Shown here: positions 57,587 through 64,000 of the stretch, piece after piece | Position numbering within the stretch: the first letter of the stretch is position 1 | How the letters are laid out: the number at the start of each line of letters is the position of its first letter | NCBI RefSeq assembly: GCF_000411975.1 | Contig: NZ_ASXG01000170.1 | Coordinates: forward strand, 1-64,000 | Length of the DNA: 64,000 nt | Direction: 5' to 3' | DNA from: Amycolatopsis orientalis DSM 43388 | GTDB taxonomy: Bacteria > Actinomycetota > Actinomycetes > Mycobacteriales > Pseudonocardiaceae | The notes under the pieces: generated by a model | The model's input: the letters and a program-made list of their open reading frames with translations, nothing else | Database searches by the model: none | What the model was told of the DNA's origin: nothing | Program-made: the position numbers and the translations under genes

Positions 57587-58405
57587 TTACTGGGCGGTAG
57601 CGCGGATGGTCCACGGGTCGGTGCACCGCGTGGAGACGTGAGCTTCGACGGTACCCGCAAAGGCCGCGCCGACAAGGGCCGAGGCCTGTCCGCACCACGG
57701 CCACTCGCTGGCCCAGTGCGTCAGGCCGACCAGCGCGGGCGCGGTGGCCGCCGCGGCGAGGTGCTCGCCGGCCGGGTGGTGGCGCAGGTCCGCGGTCACG
57801 TACGCGTCGACGCCCTCGGCCGTCGCCTTCGCGAGATACGAGTCGCCCGCGCCGCCGGACACCGCGACGGTCCGGATCAGCCGGTCCGCGGCGCCCGCGC
57901 CGAGCACGCCGGGCACCGTGGCCGGCAACGCGTCGGCGACCCGCTGGACGAACTGCGCGAACGGCTCGGCCTCGGGCAGGTGGCCGATCCGGCCGATTCC
58001 GGTGGCGCCGCCCGGTTCGTGCGGGTCGAGCGGCCGGTCGACCTCCAGGCCGATCGCCTGCGCGAGCGCGTCGGACACGCCGGGGTCGGCCGAGTCGGCG
58101 TTGGTGTGCGCGCAGTAGAGCGCGATGCCGCCGCGGATCATGCGGTGCACCAGCGAGCCCTTGGCGGTGTCGGCGGGGACGCCGTGCACGCCGCGCAGCA
58201 GCAGCGGGTGATGAGCGACGATCAGCTGCGCGCCGATCTCCTCGGCTTCGGCGAGCGTCTCCTCGACCGGGTCGACGCAGAACAGCACGCGGTCGACGTT
58301 CTCGGCCGGGTCTCCGCAGACCAGCCCGACCGCGTCCCAGCTTTCCGCCAGCCGGGGCGGGTAACTGCGTTCGAGGACAGCGATGATCTCGGCTAAGGCA
58401 GGCAC
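57587..58405 (-). CDS. Nif3-like dinuclear-metal-centre protein (YbgI/GTP cyclohydrolase I type 2 family)
   Basis: A 272-residue Nif3-family protein, which forms hexameric toroids with a dinuclear metal site. Metal-binding motifs are AQLIVAHHPLLLRGVHGVPA near 60, ALYCAHTNADSADPGVSDAL near 92 and GLTHWASEWPW near 228. VSGGAGDSYLAKATAEGVDAY and YVTADLRHHPAGEH are typical mid-protein blocks. The reaction is unproven in bacteria. GTG 58405 follows GAGG by ~8 nt. It is divergent from the phosphatase gene with 40 bp between the starts. Confidence 0.92.
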   Translation of the reverse strand: MPALAEIIAVLERSYPPRLAESWDAVGLVCGDPAENVDRVLFCVDPVEETLAEAEEIGAQLIVAHHPLLLRGVHGVPADTAKGSLVHRMIRGGIALYCAHTNADSADPGVSDALAQAIGLEVDRPLDPHEPGGATGIGRIGHLPEAEPFAQFVQRVADALPATVPGVLGAGAADRLIRTVAVSGGAGDSYLAKATAEGVDAYVTADLRHHPAGEHLAAAATAPALVGLTHWASEWPWCGQASALVGAAFAGTVEAHVSTRCTDPWTIRATAQ

Positions 58406-58445
58406 CTGGGGATCCTCGCACGACTGCTCTGGAACACTGCTGACC

Positions 58446-58907
58446 ATGCCCAAGCTGGTGTTTGTGTGTTCCGGGAACATCTGCCGCTCCCCGATGGCGG
58501 AGCTGGTCTTCCGCAAGAAGCTCGCCGACGCGGGGCTCGCGGACGCCGTGCAGGTGTCCAGCGCGGGCACCGGTCCGTGGCACGTGGGCGAAGCGGCCGA
58601 CCGGCGGGCGCGCGCCACGCTGAAGGCGCACGGCTACCCCACCGAGCACATCGCGGCCGAGGTCAGCGAAGAGGACCTCGAAGCCGACCTGCTGCTCGCC
58701 GCCGACGAGAGCCACCTGGGCTTCCTGCAGTCCCGCGTCGCGGACCCTTCGCGGGTGCGGCTGCTGCGTTCGTTCGACCCGTCCGCTCCGGAAGGCGCCG
58801 AGGTGCCGGACCCGTATTACGGCGGCGACGACGGTTTCGAGGACGTGCTCGGGATGATCGAGCGGAGCGTGCCGGGACTGCTGAAGTGGGTCCGCGAACA
58901 GGCGTGA
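58446..58907 (+). CDS. ptpA: low-molecular-weight protein-tyrosine phosphatase (PtpA-like)
   Basis: A 153-residue phosphatase. The P-loop is VFVCSGNICRSPMAELVF (residues 5-22, CxxNxCRS variant with the nucleophilic Cys). SSAGTGPWHVGEAADRRA follows, and the general-acid loop is EVPDPYYGGDDGFEDVLGM near 120. M. tuberculosis PtpA (Rv2234) has the same neighbours. A paired kinase PtkA is missing here. ATG 58446 is used. It would dephosphorylate protein tyrosines in the cytosol or, if exported, outside. Confidence 0.94.
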   Translation: MPKLVFVCSGNICRSPMAELVFRKKLADAGLADAVQVSSAGTGPWHVGEAADRRARATLKAHGYPTEHIAAEVSEEDLEADLLLAADESHLGFLQSRVADPSRVRLLRSFDPSAPEGAEVPDPYYGGDDGFEDVLGMIERSVPGLLKWVREQA

Positions 58908-58955
58908 CGTCCGGTCCGCGTGCGCGCACGGAACGCGACGGCCTACCGTAGAGGG

Positions 58956-59786
58956 GTGCGGTTGCGGTTTCTGCTCCGGCCGGGATGGCTGGCGTTGACA
59001 GTGGTGGTGTTCACCTTCGCCATCTGCTGTTACACGTTGCTGGCCCCGTGGCAGTTCCGCCGCGACAACGAGCAGGTCACCCAGAACAACGCGCTGACCA
59101 CGTCGTTCACCGCGAAGCCCGCGCCCGCGGCCCAGCTGCTGCCGCCCGGGACGAAGCCGGACAAGAACACCGAGTGGCACCTCGTGTCGATCACCGGCAC
59201 GTACCTGCCTTCGGCCGAGGTGGTCGCGCGGCTGCGCACTGTGCAGGGCGAAGGCGCGTACGAAGTTCTCACCCCGCTTCGCGCTACTGACGGCACTGTG
59301 TACCTCATCGACCGCGGCTATGTGGGGCTCAGCAGCAATTCCGGTGTGCTCCCGTACGCAGCCGCGCCGGGCGGACAGGTGACGGTCGTCGCGCGCGTGC
59401 GAAGCGACGAGACCGACCCGAAGAACCGCGAAGCGTTCGCCGACGCGTCGACGAACGGCAAGCTGCAGAGCTACACCGTTGACTCGCGCGTGGTGGCGAA
59501 GGCTTCTGGCCTCACCATCCGGCCGGGGTACTTCCAGCTCGACGCGAACCAGCCCGGCGTGCTCAGCCCGCTGCCGCTGCCGCAGCTGGAGTCGGGGCCG
59601 TACTTCTCGTACGCGCTGCAGTGGCTGGCGTTCGGCACGATGGCGTTGCTGGGCTGGCTGTACTTCACGATCCGCGAACTGCGTCCGGGCGGTGCGCTGA
59701 CGACCGAGCGCCCGCAGCGCGGCCGGCGCAAGTCCGTCGCGGAGATGCTCGCCGAAGACGAGGACGAGTACTCGCCGACCGCCTGA
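58956..59786 (+). CDS. SURF1-family protein
   Basis: A 276-residue membrane protein of the SURF1 family, which assists cytochrome c oxidase assembly. It has an N-terminal helix (LRPGWLALTVVVFTFAICCY, ~7-26), then LAPWQFRRDNEQ, the conserved W-x-R-x element. A large outer domain follows (EWHLVSITGTYLPSAEVVAR; VYLIDRGYVGLS), with a C-terminal helix YFSYALQWLAFGTMALLGWL. A cytosolic tail carries RGRRKSVAEML. GTG 58956 is chosen to place the helix at the start; GTG 58920 is an alternative. It is probably co-transcribed with ptpA. Confidence 0.9.
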   Translation: MRLRFLLRPGWLALTVVVFTFAICCYTLLAPWQFRRDNEQVTQNNALTTSFTAKPAPAAQLLPPGTKPDKNTEWHLVSITGTYLPSAEVVARLRTVQGEGAYEVLTPLRATDGTVYLIDRGYVGLSSNSGVLPYAAAPGGQVTVVARVRSDETDPKNREAFADASTNGKLQSYTVDSRVVAKASGLTIRPGYFQLDANQPGVLSPLPLPQLESGPYFSYALQWLAFGTMALLGWLYFTIRELRPGGALTTERPQRGRRKSVAEMLAEDEDEYSPTA

Positions 59787-59853
59787 GTGGCCTGGTCAAT
59801 TCTTCGAAAGTTGGCCCTTTGTCGGGGCCACTTCCCGTGGCGATACTGACCGC

Positions 59854-60462
59854 ATGCTGATCCATCCCTGGGACGCCGCCGACGAGAACGAATGGCGGGA
59901 ATGGCTCGCCGGACACGATTTCGGCGAACTGGTCGCCGGCGGCCGCGGCCGTGATCTGCCCGTGGTCGTGCCGACGCACTTCGTCTTCGACGGCGACGCG
60001 ACCGTGCGGCTGCACCTCGCCCGGCCGAACCCGGTGTGGCCGCTGCTGGAGGAACACCCGCGCGCGCTGCTGACGGTGACCGGCGATTACACCTACATCC
60101 GCTCGGACTGGAACACCGCCGAGGATCCCGCGCTCGGCGTGCCGACTTCGTACTATGCGAGCGTGCAGCTGGCCTGCGACGTCCGGCTCGTCGACGATCC
60201 CGAGGAGAAGGCCGCGCTGCTGAACCGCCAGCTGGCCCATTTCGAACCCGACGGCAAGCGCACCCCGGTGTCCGCTGTGGACGCTCCGGACCGGCGGCTG
60301 CTGCCCGGGATTCGCGGCGTCGAGCTGACCGTGACCGACGTGCGGGCGAAGTTCAAGTACGGCGGGAACAAGAAATCCGAAGACCGGCAGCGGATCAAGG
60401 CTCATCTGTCCGAACGCGACGGTTACGGCGACGCGGCCGCGGTGGCGCACCTGAAACCCTGA
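59854..60462 (+). CDS. PaiB-like FMN-binding family protein
   Basis: A 202-residue split-barrel flavin-binding protein of the PaiB (FMN-binding negative regulator) group. It shows ATVRLHLARPNPVWPLLEEH near 49, ALLTVTGDYTYIRSDWNTAE near 70 and VPTSYYASVQLACDVRLVDD near 95, then LTVTDVRAKFKYGGNKKSED near 158. These correspond to the PaiB blocks with HxARxNP, PxxYxxxW and the KFK motif. PaiB members may act as flavin-dependent enzymes despite the regulator name. ATG 59854 is used. It is inserted between SURF1 and cobD compared with the mycobacterial order. Confidence 0.88.
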   Translation: MLIHPWDAADENEWREWLAGHDFGELVAGGRGRDLPVVVPTHFVFDGDATVRLHLARPNPVWPLLEEHPRALLTVTGDYTYIRSDWNTAEDPALGVPTSYYASVQLACDVRLVDDPEEKAALLNRQLAHFEPDGKRTPVSAVDAPDRRLLPGIRGVELTVTDVRAKFKYGGNKKSEDRQRIKAHLSERDGYGDAAAVAHLKP

Positions 60463-60466
60463 CGGC

Positions 60467-61366
60467 TCAAGGGGTTCGGCGACGGACTCCGGACAGCAGC
60501 GCCACGAGCACCGACGTACCGGCGGCCAGCCAACCGACCACTCGGGACAGCTCCACCGCGCGCGTCACGTGCCCGGCGTCCGGATTCCGCCCGACCCCGA
60601 GCACCGGCAGCTCCACGACCCCGTGCGGATACTCGGTCCGCCCGCCGACCCGGATCTCCAACGCGCCGGCGAAAGCCGCCTCGACCCGGCCGGCGTTCGG
60701 GCTCGGATGCGCGATCGTGTCCCTCCGCCAGGCCCGCCACGCGCCGCCCGCGGAACCGCCGACCACCGGCGCGCCCGCGACAGTCAACGCGGCCGCGACC
60801 CGGGTCGGCAGGAGGTGCACGAGTTCGTCCAGCCGGTCGATCACCCAGTGCCCGGGAAGCAGCCGCCGGAGCACGCCGACAGTCCGCGCCGCGAGCAACC
60901 CGGGCACGCCCGCGACCGCGCCCCACAGCAACGGGGTGACGACCACTTCGGACGTGTTCTCGGCCAGAGTTTCCACGGACGCACGGGAAAGCCCGATCGT
61001 GCCGAGCCCGTCGGTCACGCGCGGGTCCAGTTCGGACAGTGTGCCGCGCGCCGGGTCGAGACGGCCTTCCTCGAGATCGCGGGCCAGTTCCGTCCCCTGC
61101 GTGGCCAGCCCGGCCGCGCCGACGACCGCCCAGGTCGCGACTGCCGTCGTGGTCGCCTGCAGGACGGGACTGCGCCGGCCGGCGCGCTCGGCCAGCACTC
61201 CGGCGGCGACGGCCGCGCCCGCGATGCCCAAGCCCGCCGTGCGGCGCGGGCCGGCGGCGGCGACCACCCGGCGGAAGGCGGTGACCGGCGGCCGTCGCCG
61301 CGGATCGCCGAGTGCCCCGTCTGCGGCCAAACCGAGAATCAAGCCGATCGCGCGCGCCGCGCTCAC
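60467..61366 (-). CDS. cobD: adenosylcobinamide-phosphate synthase CobD/CbiB
   Basis: A 299-residue membrane protein of the CobD/CbiB family, which attaches (R)-1-aminopropan-2-ol phosphate to adenosylcobyrate in cobalamin synthesis. Landmarks are LILGLAADGALGDPRRRPPV near 8, SRASVETLAENTSEVVVTPL near 126, and IAHPSPNAGRVEAAFAGALE near 218 with GGRTEYPHG. All three family blocks are present. GTG 61366 is used. No B12 riboswitch fits in the 25-bp gap upstream. Rv2236c occupies the same place in mycobacteria. Confidence 0.93.
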   Translation of the reverse strand: MSAARAIGLILGLAADGALGDPRRRPPVTAFRRVVAAAGPRRTAGLGIAGAAVAAGVLAERAGRRSPVLQATTTAVATWAVVGAAGLATQGTELARDLEEGRLDPARGTLSELDPRVTDGLGTIGLSRASVETLAENTSEVVVTPLLWGAVAGVPGLLAARTVGVLRRLLPGHWVIDRLDELVHLLPTRVAAALTVAGAPVVGGSAGGAWRAWRRDTIAHPSPNAGRVEAAFAGALEIRVGGRTEYPHGVVELPVLGVGRNPDAGHVTRAVELSRVVGWLAAGTSVLVALLSGVRRRTP

Positions 61367-61391
61367 CTGTAGCCCCCCGAACGTGGACGAT

Positions 61392-62099
61392 TCAGCCGCC
61401 GAGATTACTCGACACCGCGGCGGCGATTTCGTCGCGTGCCTGCTCCACGATGTCGCGCATCGCGCGTTCGGCGCGCTCCGCGTCGGCGAGGTCGATCGCC
61501 TCGGCGACTTCGACGTGCAGCGCGACTGCCTCGGGCTGCGGTTCCTCCGGCATCAGGCCGTGCCCGGTGCGGCCGGCGAGCACTTCGGCGACCACGGAGG
61601 ACAACTGCGCGAACATCGGATTCCGCGACGCGGACAGCAGCAAATCGTGGAATGCGACGTCGTGGCCGAGGAAAGCGTCGAGGTCGCGGGCCCGCGCTGT
61701 CCGCTGGAGGTGCACCGCCAGCGCGCGCAGCCGTCCGCGTTCCTCCGGGGTCGCCCGGAGCGCGGCGAACCGGGCGGCGCACGGTTCGACGGCCGAGCGC
61801 AGTTCGGTCAGCGTGCGCAGCGCGGCGGCCCGGTCCGCGCCGTCGAGCTGCCAGCGGATCAGCCTCGGGTCATAGTGGTTCCACTCGGCCGGCTCGCGGA
61901 CGGTGACCCCGACGCGGCGGCGGCTGCTGGTCAACCCCATCGTCTCGAGGACCCGCACGACCTCGCGGGCCACTGTCCGCGAAGCCCCGTACCGCTCCTG
62001 CAGCTCCTCCGAGCGCAGCACCGCGCCCGGCGCCAGCTCGCCGCTCGCGATGGCCGCGCCGAGCTCGTCGAGCATGTCCTCGTGCCGATCAGTCCCCAC
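61392..62099 (-). CDS. GntR/FadR-family regulator of the gluconate genes
   Basis: A 235-residue regulator. The winged helix has IASGELAPGAVLRSEELQER and YGASRTVAREVVRVLETMG (~15-55). The FCD domain has AVEPCAARFAALRATPEERG near 103, DLDAFLGHDVAFHDLLLSAS near 138 (Asp/His metal ligands) and HVEVAEAIDLADAERAERAM. The start is GTG 62099. It is divergent from gluconokinase across a 102-bp region with two palindromic sites, so it is the likely repressor, responding to gluconate or a phosphorylated derivative. Confidence 0.9.
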   Translation of the reverse strand: MGTDRHEDMLDELGAAIASGELAPGAVLRSEELQERYGASRTVAREVVRVLETMGLTSSRRRVGVTVREPAEWNHYDPRLIRWQLDGADRAAALRTLTELRSAVEPCAARFAALRATPEERGRLRALAVHLQRTARARDLDAFLGHDVAFHDLLLSASRNPMFAQLSSVVAEVLAGRTGHGLMPEEPQPEAVALHVEVAEAIDLADAERAERAMRDIVEQARDEIAAAVSSNLGG

Positions 62100-62127
62100 C
62101 AGCTCAACTTAACGCTCTGACTCGATT

Positions 62128-62159
62128 AAGTACTACTTCTTCTTGATTAAGTAGTACTT
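62128..62159. promoter_or_regulatory. twin palindromic operators upstream of gntK
   Basis: AAGTACTACTT (62128-62138) and AAGTAGTACTT (62149-62159) are each self-palindromes (AAGTA-N-TACTT) and perfect reverse complements of each other. Their centres are 21 bp apart, two DNA turns, so two regulator dimers could bind on one face. They lie 28 and 42 bp or more from the divergent starts. Confidence 0.75.
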
Positions 62160-62201
62160 TTGAGTTTGACTCTCCAGGGCACAAAGACGTGGGAGGTGCG
62201 C

Positions 62202-62696
62202 ATGACGGTCATCGTGGTGATGGGCGTATCGGGCTCGGGCAAGACGACGGTCGGCACGGCGCTCGCGAAGGAACTCGGGACCGTCTACGCCGAAGCGGAC
62301 ACCTTCCACCCGCGAGCGAACATCGAGAAGATGACCGCCGGGCACCCGCTGAACGACGAGGACCGGGCCCCGTGGCTCGCCGCGATCGCGGAGTGGATCG
62401 GCAAGCACCACGAAGACGGCGCGGTGGTCAGTTCGTCCGCGCTGAAGCGGCGCTACCGCGACGTGCTGCGCGGCGGCGGGGACGTGTGGTTCCTGCACCT
62501 GCACGGCTCGCGCGAACTCCTGGCCGAGCGGATGAAGACCCGCAGCGGCCACTTCATGCCGGTCTCGCTGCTCGATTCCCAGCTCGCCGACCTCGAACCG
62601 CTGGAAGCGGACGAGCCAGGAGCGACCTTCGACATCACCCTCCCGCCCGCCGACCTCGTCGCGTCGGCGCTGAAAGCGTTCCAGGAGCGCGCATGA
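62202..62696 (+). CDS. gntK: gluconokinase
   Basis: A 164-residue kinase phosphorylating gluconate to 6-phosphogluconate for the pentose phosphate pathway. Walker A is VVMGVSGSGKTTVGTALAKE (~4-23). YAEADTFHPRANIEKMTAGH near 30 and LNDEDRAPWLAAIAEWI are the gluconate-site blocks. VVSSSALKRRYRDVLRGG and KTRSGHFMPVSLLDSQLADL follow. ATG 62202 follows GGGAGG by ~5 nt. Its stop overlaps the permease start (ATGA). Confidence 0.95.
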   Translation: MTVIVVMGVSGSGKTTVGTALAKELGTVYAEADTFHPRANIEKMTAGHPLNDEDRAPWLAAIAEWIGKHHEDGAVVSSSALKRRYRDVLRGGGDVWFLHLHGSRELLAERMKTRSGHFMPVSLLDSQLADLEPLEADEPGATFDITLPPADLVASALKAFQERA

Positions 62697-64000
62697 CCAT
62701 CCTCGCCGCCGGCTGGACCGGCCACGACACCCGCCTGATCCTCGCCACGGTGCTGGCCATCGCCGTGATCGTGGTGCTGATCAGCAAGGTCAAACTGCAT
62801 CCGCTGCTCGCGCTCACACTGGGCTCCGGCGCGCTCGGCCTGGTCGCCGGAATGCCGGTCGACAAACTGCTGAAGAGCTTCACGAACGGCGTCGGCAGCA
62901 CCGTCGCGTCCGTCGGGGTGCTGATCGCTTTCGGCGCGATGCTGGGCAAACTGCTCGCCGACTCCGGCGGCGCGGACCGGATCGTGGACACCGTGCTCGG
63001 CCGGGTCCGCGGGCCCGGGCTGCCGTGGGCGATGGCGCTCGTGGCCGCGCTGATCGGGTTGCCGATGTTCTTCGAAATCGGCCTCGTGATGCTGATCCCG
63101 GTGGTGCTGCTGGTCGCCAAGCGCAGCGGGAAACCGGTGCTGCTGCTGGGGATTCCCGCGCTGGCCGGGCTGTCGGTGCTGCACGGCCTGATCCCGCCGC
63201 ACCCCGGCCCGCTGGCCGCCGCCGGTTCGCTGAACGCCAACGTCGGCCTCACCCTGGGCCTCGGGCTGCTGGTCGGCCTTCCCACGGTGATCATCGCCGG
63301 TCCGTTGTTCGGCCGCCTCGCCGCCAAGATGGTGCCCGACGCCGCGCCGCCCGCCCGGCTGGTTCCGGAGTCCGAGAGCACCGACGAAAAGCACCGCCCG
63401 AGCTTTGTCGCCACGCTGTCCACGGTGCTGCTGCCGGTGGTCCTGATGCTGGCCAAGGCCCTCGCGGACATCTTGGCGGGCAAGGGGAACCCGGCCCGCC
63501 GCGTCCTGGACTTCATCGGCGACCCGCTCGTCGCGCTCCTGCTGGCGGTGCTGGTCGGCATGGTCGTGCTGGGCCGCCCGGCACGGCTGAACCGGGAACG
63601 GCTGTCGTCGATCATCGGCGATTCCCTCGGCCCGATCGCCGGGATCGTGCTGATCGTGGCCGCCGGCGGCGGGTTCAAGCAGACCCTCGTGGACGCCGGG
63701 GTCGGCGACGTGATCACCAACCTCTCCAAGGGCGCGCACCTGTCCCCGCTGCTGCTCGGCTGGCTGGTCGCGGTGGCGATCCGCCTGGCGACGGGTTCGG
63801 CGACGGTCGCGACGGTCTCCGCGGCGGGCATCGTGGCCCCGCTGGCCGCGACGCTGGACCCGACGCACAACGCGCTGCTGGTGCTGGCCATCGGCGCCGG
63901 ATCGCTCTTCTTCTCGCACCTGAACGACGCCGGGTTCTGGCTGGTCAAGGAGTACTTCGGGATGTCGGTCGGCCAGACGCTGAAGAGCTGGTCGGTGATG
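62693..64000 (+). CDS. gntP: gluconate:H+ symporter, GntP family (3' end outside the window)
   Basis: At least 436 residues are visible without a stop before the window ends; full-length members have ~440-460. The protein has ~12 membrane segments: LILATVLAIAVIVVLISKVK, LHPLLALTLGSGALGLVAGM, SFTNGVGSTVASVGVLIAFG near 63, LPMFFEIGLVMLIPVVLLVA and VLHGLIPPHPGPLAAAGSLN near 160. Near the end it has RLATGSATVATVSAAGIVAP and FFSHLNDAGFWLVKEYFGMS, GntP hallmarks. ATG 62693 overlaps the gntK stop, so kinase and permease are coupled. Confidence 0.94.
   Translation, partial: MTILAAGWTGHDTRLILATVLAIAVIVVLISKVKLHPLLALTLGSGALGLVAGMPVDKLLKSFTNGVGSTVASVGVLIAFGAMLGKLLADSGGADRIVDTVLGRVRGPGLPWAMALVAALIGLPMFFEIGLVMLIPVVLLVAKRSGKPVLLLGIPALAGLSVLHGLIPPHPGPLAAAGSLNANVGLTLGLGLLVGLPTVIIAGPLFGRLAAKMVPDAAPPARLVPESESTDEKHRPSFVATLSTVLLPVVLMLAKALADILAGKGNPARRVLDFIGDPLVALLLAVLVGMVVLGRPARLNRERLSSIIGDSLGPIAGIVLIVAAGGGFKQTLVDAGVGDVITNLSKGAHLSPLLLGWLVAVAIRLATGSATVATVSAAGIVAPLAATLDPTHNALLVLAIGAGSLFFSHLNDAGFWLVKEYFGMSVGQTLKSWSVM

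Noticed and set aside
61367..61391. B12 riboswitch upstream of cobD
   Set aside because: The gap is only 25 bp, too short for a cobalamin riboswitch, and no B12-box sequence was seen.

Overview
The window is high-GC DNA with dense, often overlapping genes and many GTG/TTG starts. It looks like the chromosome of an Amycolatopsis-like member of the Pseudonocardiaceae. This genus-level guess rests on gene content: LysX, a GlnA2-type glutamine synthetase, a Hip1-type protease, SecA2, an AftB-like transferase, and a block in the same order as Mycobacterium tuberculosis Rv2228c-Rv2236c. No database search was run.

Layout. 1-740: the 5' end of a 16S rRNA gene (minus strand) with its leader and a candidate promoter. 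0.7-14.8 kb: secreted amidase, glnA2, MFS transporter, lipoprotein, Hip1-like protease, secA2, nadE, ogt, a DinB-like protein and a small membrane protein, separated by long gene-free stretches made of decayed tandem repeats. 14.8-15.9 kb: a further ~115-bp tandem-repeat tract. 15.9-24.5 kb: lysX, panB, ctaG-like, uppP, a secreted beta-helix protein and a proline iminopeptidase. 24.6-36.1 kb: a polyamine/GABA island. It holds a minus-strand operon (aminobutyraldehyde dehydrogenase, PotA, PotD, PotB, PotC), a divergent FadR-type regulator with a free-standing Cache-domain protein, a PucR-type regulator, and a GABA aminotransferase plus succinate-semialdehyde dehydrogenase pair. Together these would import a polyamine or related amine, oxidise it to GABA and feed succinate to the TCA cycle. 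36.1-39.4 kb: a signal-less metal-receptor-like protein coupled to an RNB-type nuclease, divergent from a CooC-like ATPase preceded by a Zur-like box.

39.7-49.6 kb is the most unusual region. A small conserved ORF is followed by a minus-strand operon with a full minimal set of type IV secretion parts: VirB2-like, VirB3/TcpE-like, VirB4-like ATPase, VirB6/TrbL-like, VirB8/TcpC-like, a lysozyme-NlpC/P60 hydrolase and a proline-rich protein. No relaxase, coupling protein, integrase or attachment site was found in the window. It may therefore be a resident envelope or secretion machine rather than a conjugative element.

49.9-62.1 kb: SCO6745-like protein, RNase P RNA, an SfnG-like monooxygenase, an ArsB-like permease, an AftB-like GT-C transferase, then the conserved block RNase H/phosphatase, zinc-ribbon coiled coil, Nif3-like, low-molecular-weight phosphatase, SURF1, PaiB-like and CobD. 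61.4-64 kb: a gluconate unit (GntR/FadR-type regulator, gluconokinase, GntP-type permease cut by the window end) with two phased palindromic operators.

Most gene calls rest on clear motifs. Exact starts, hairpins, promoters and operators are readings by eye.
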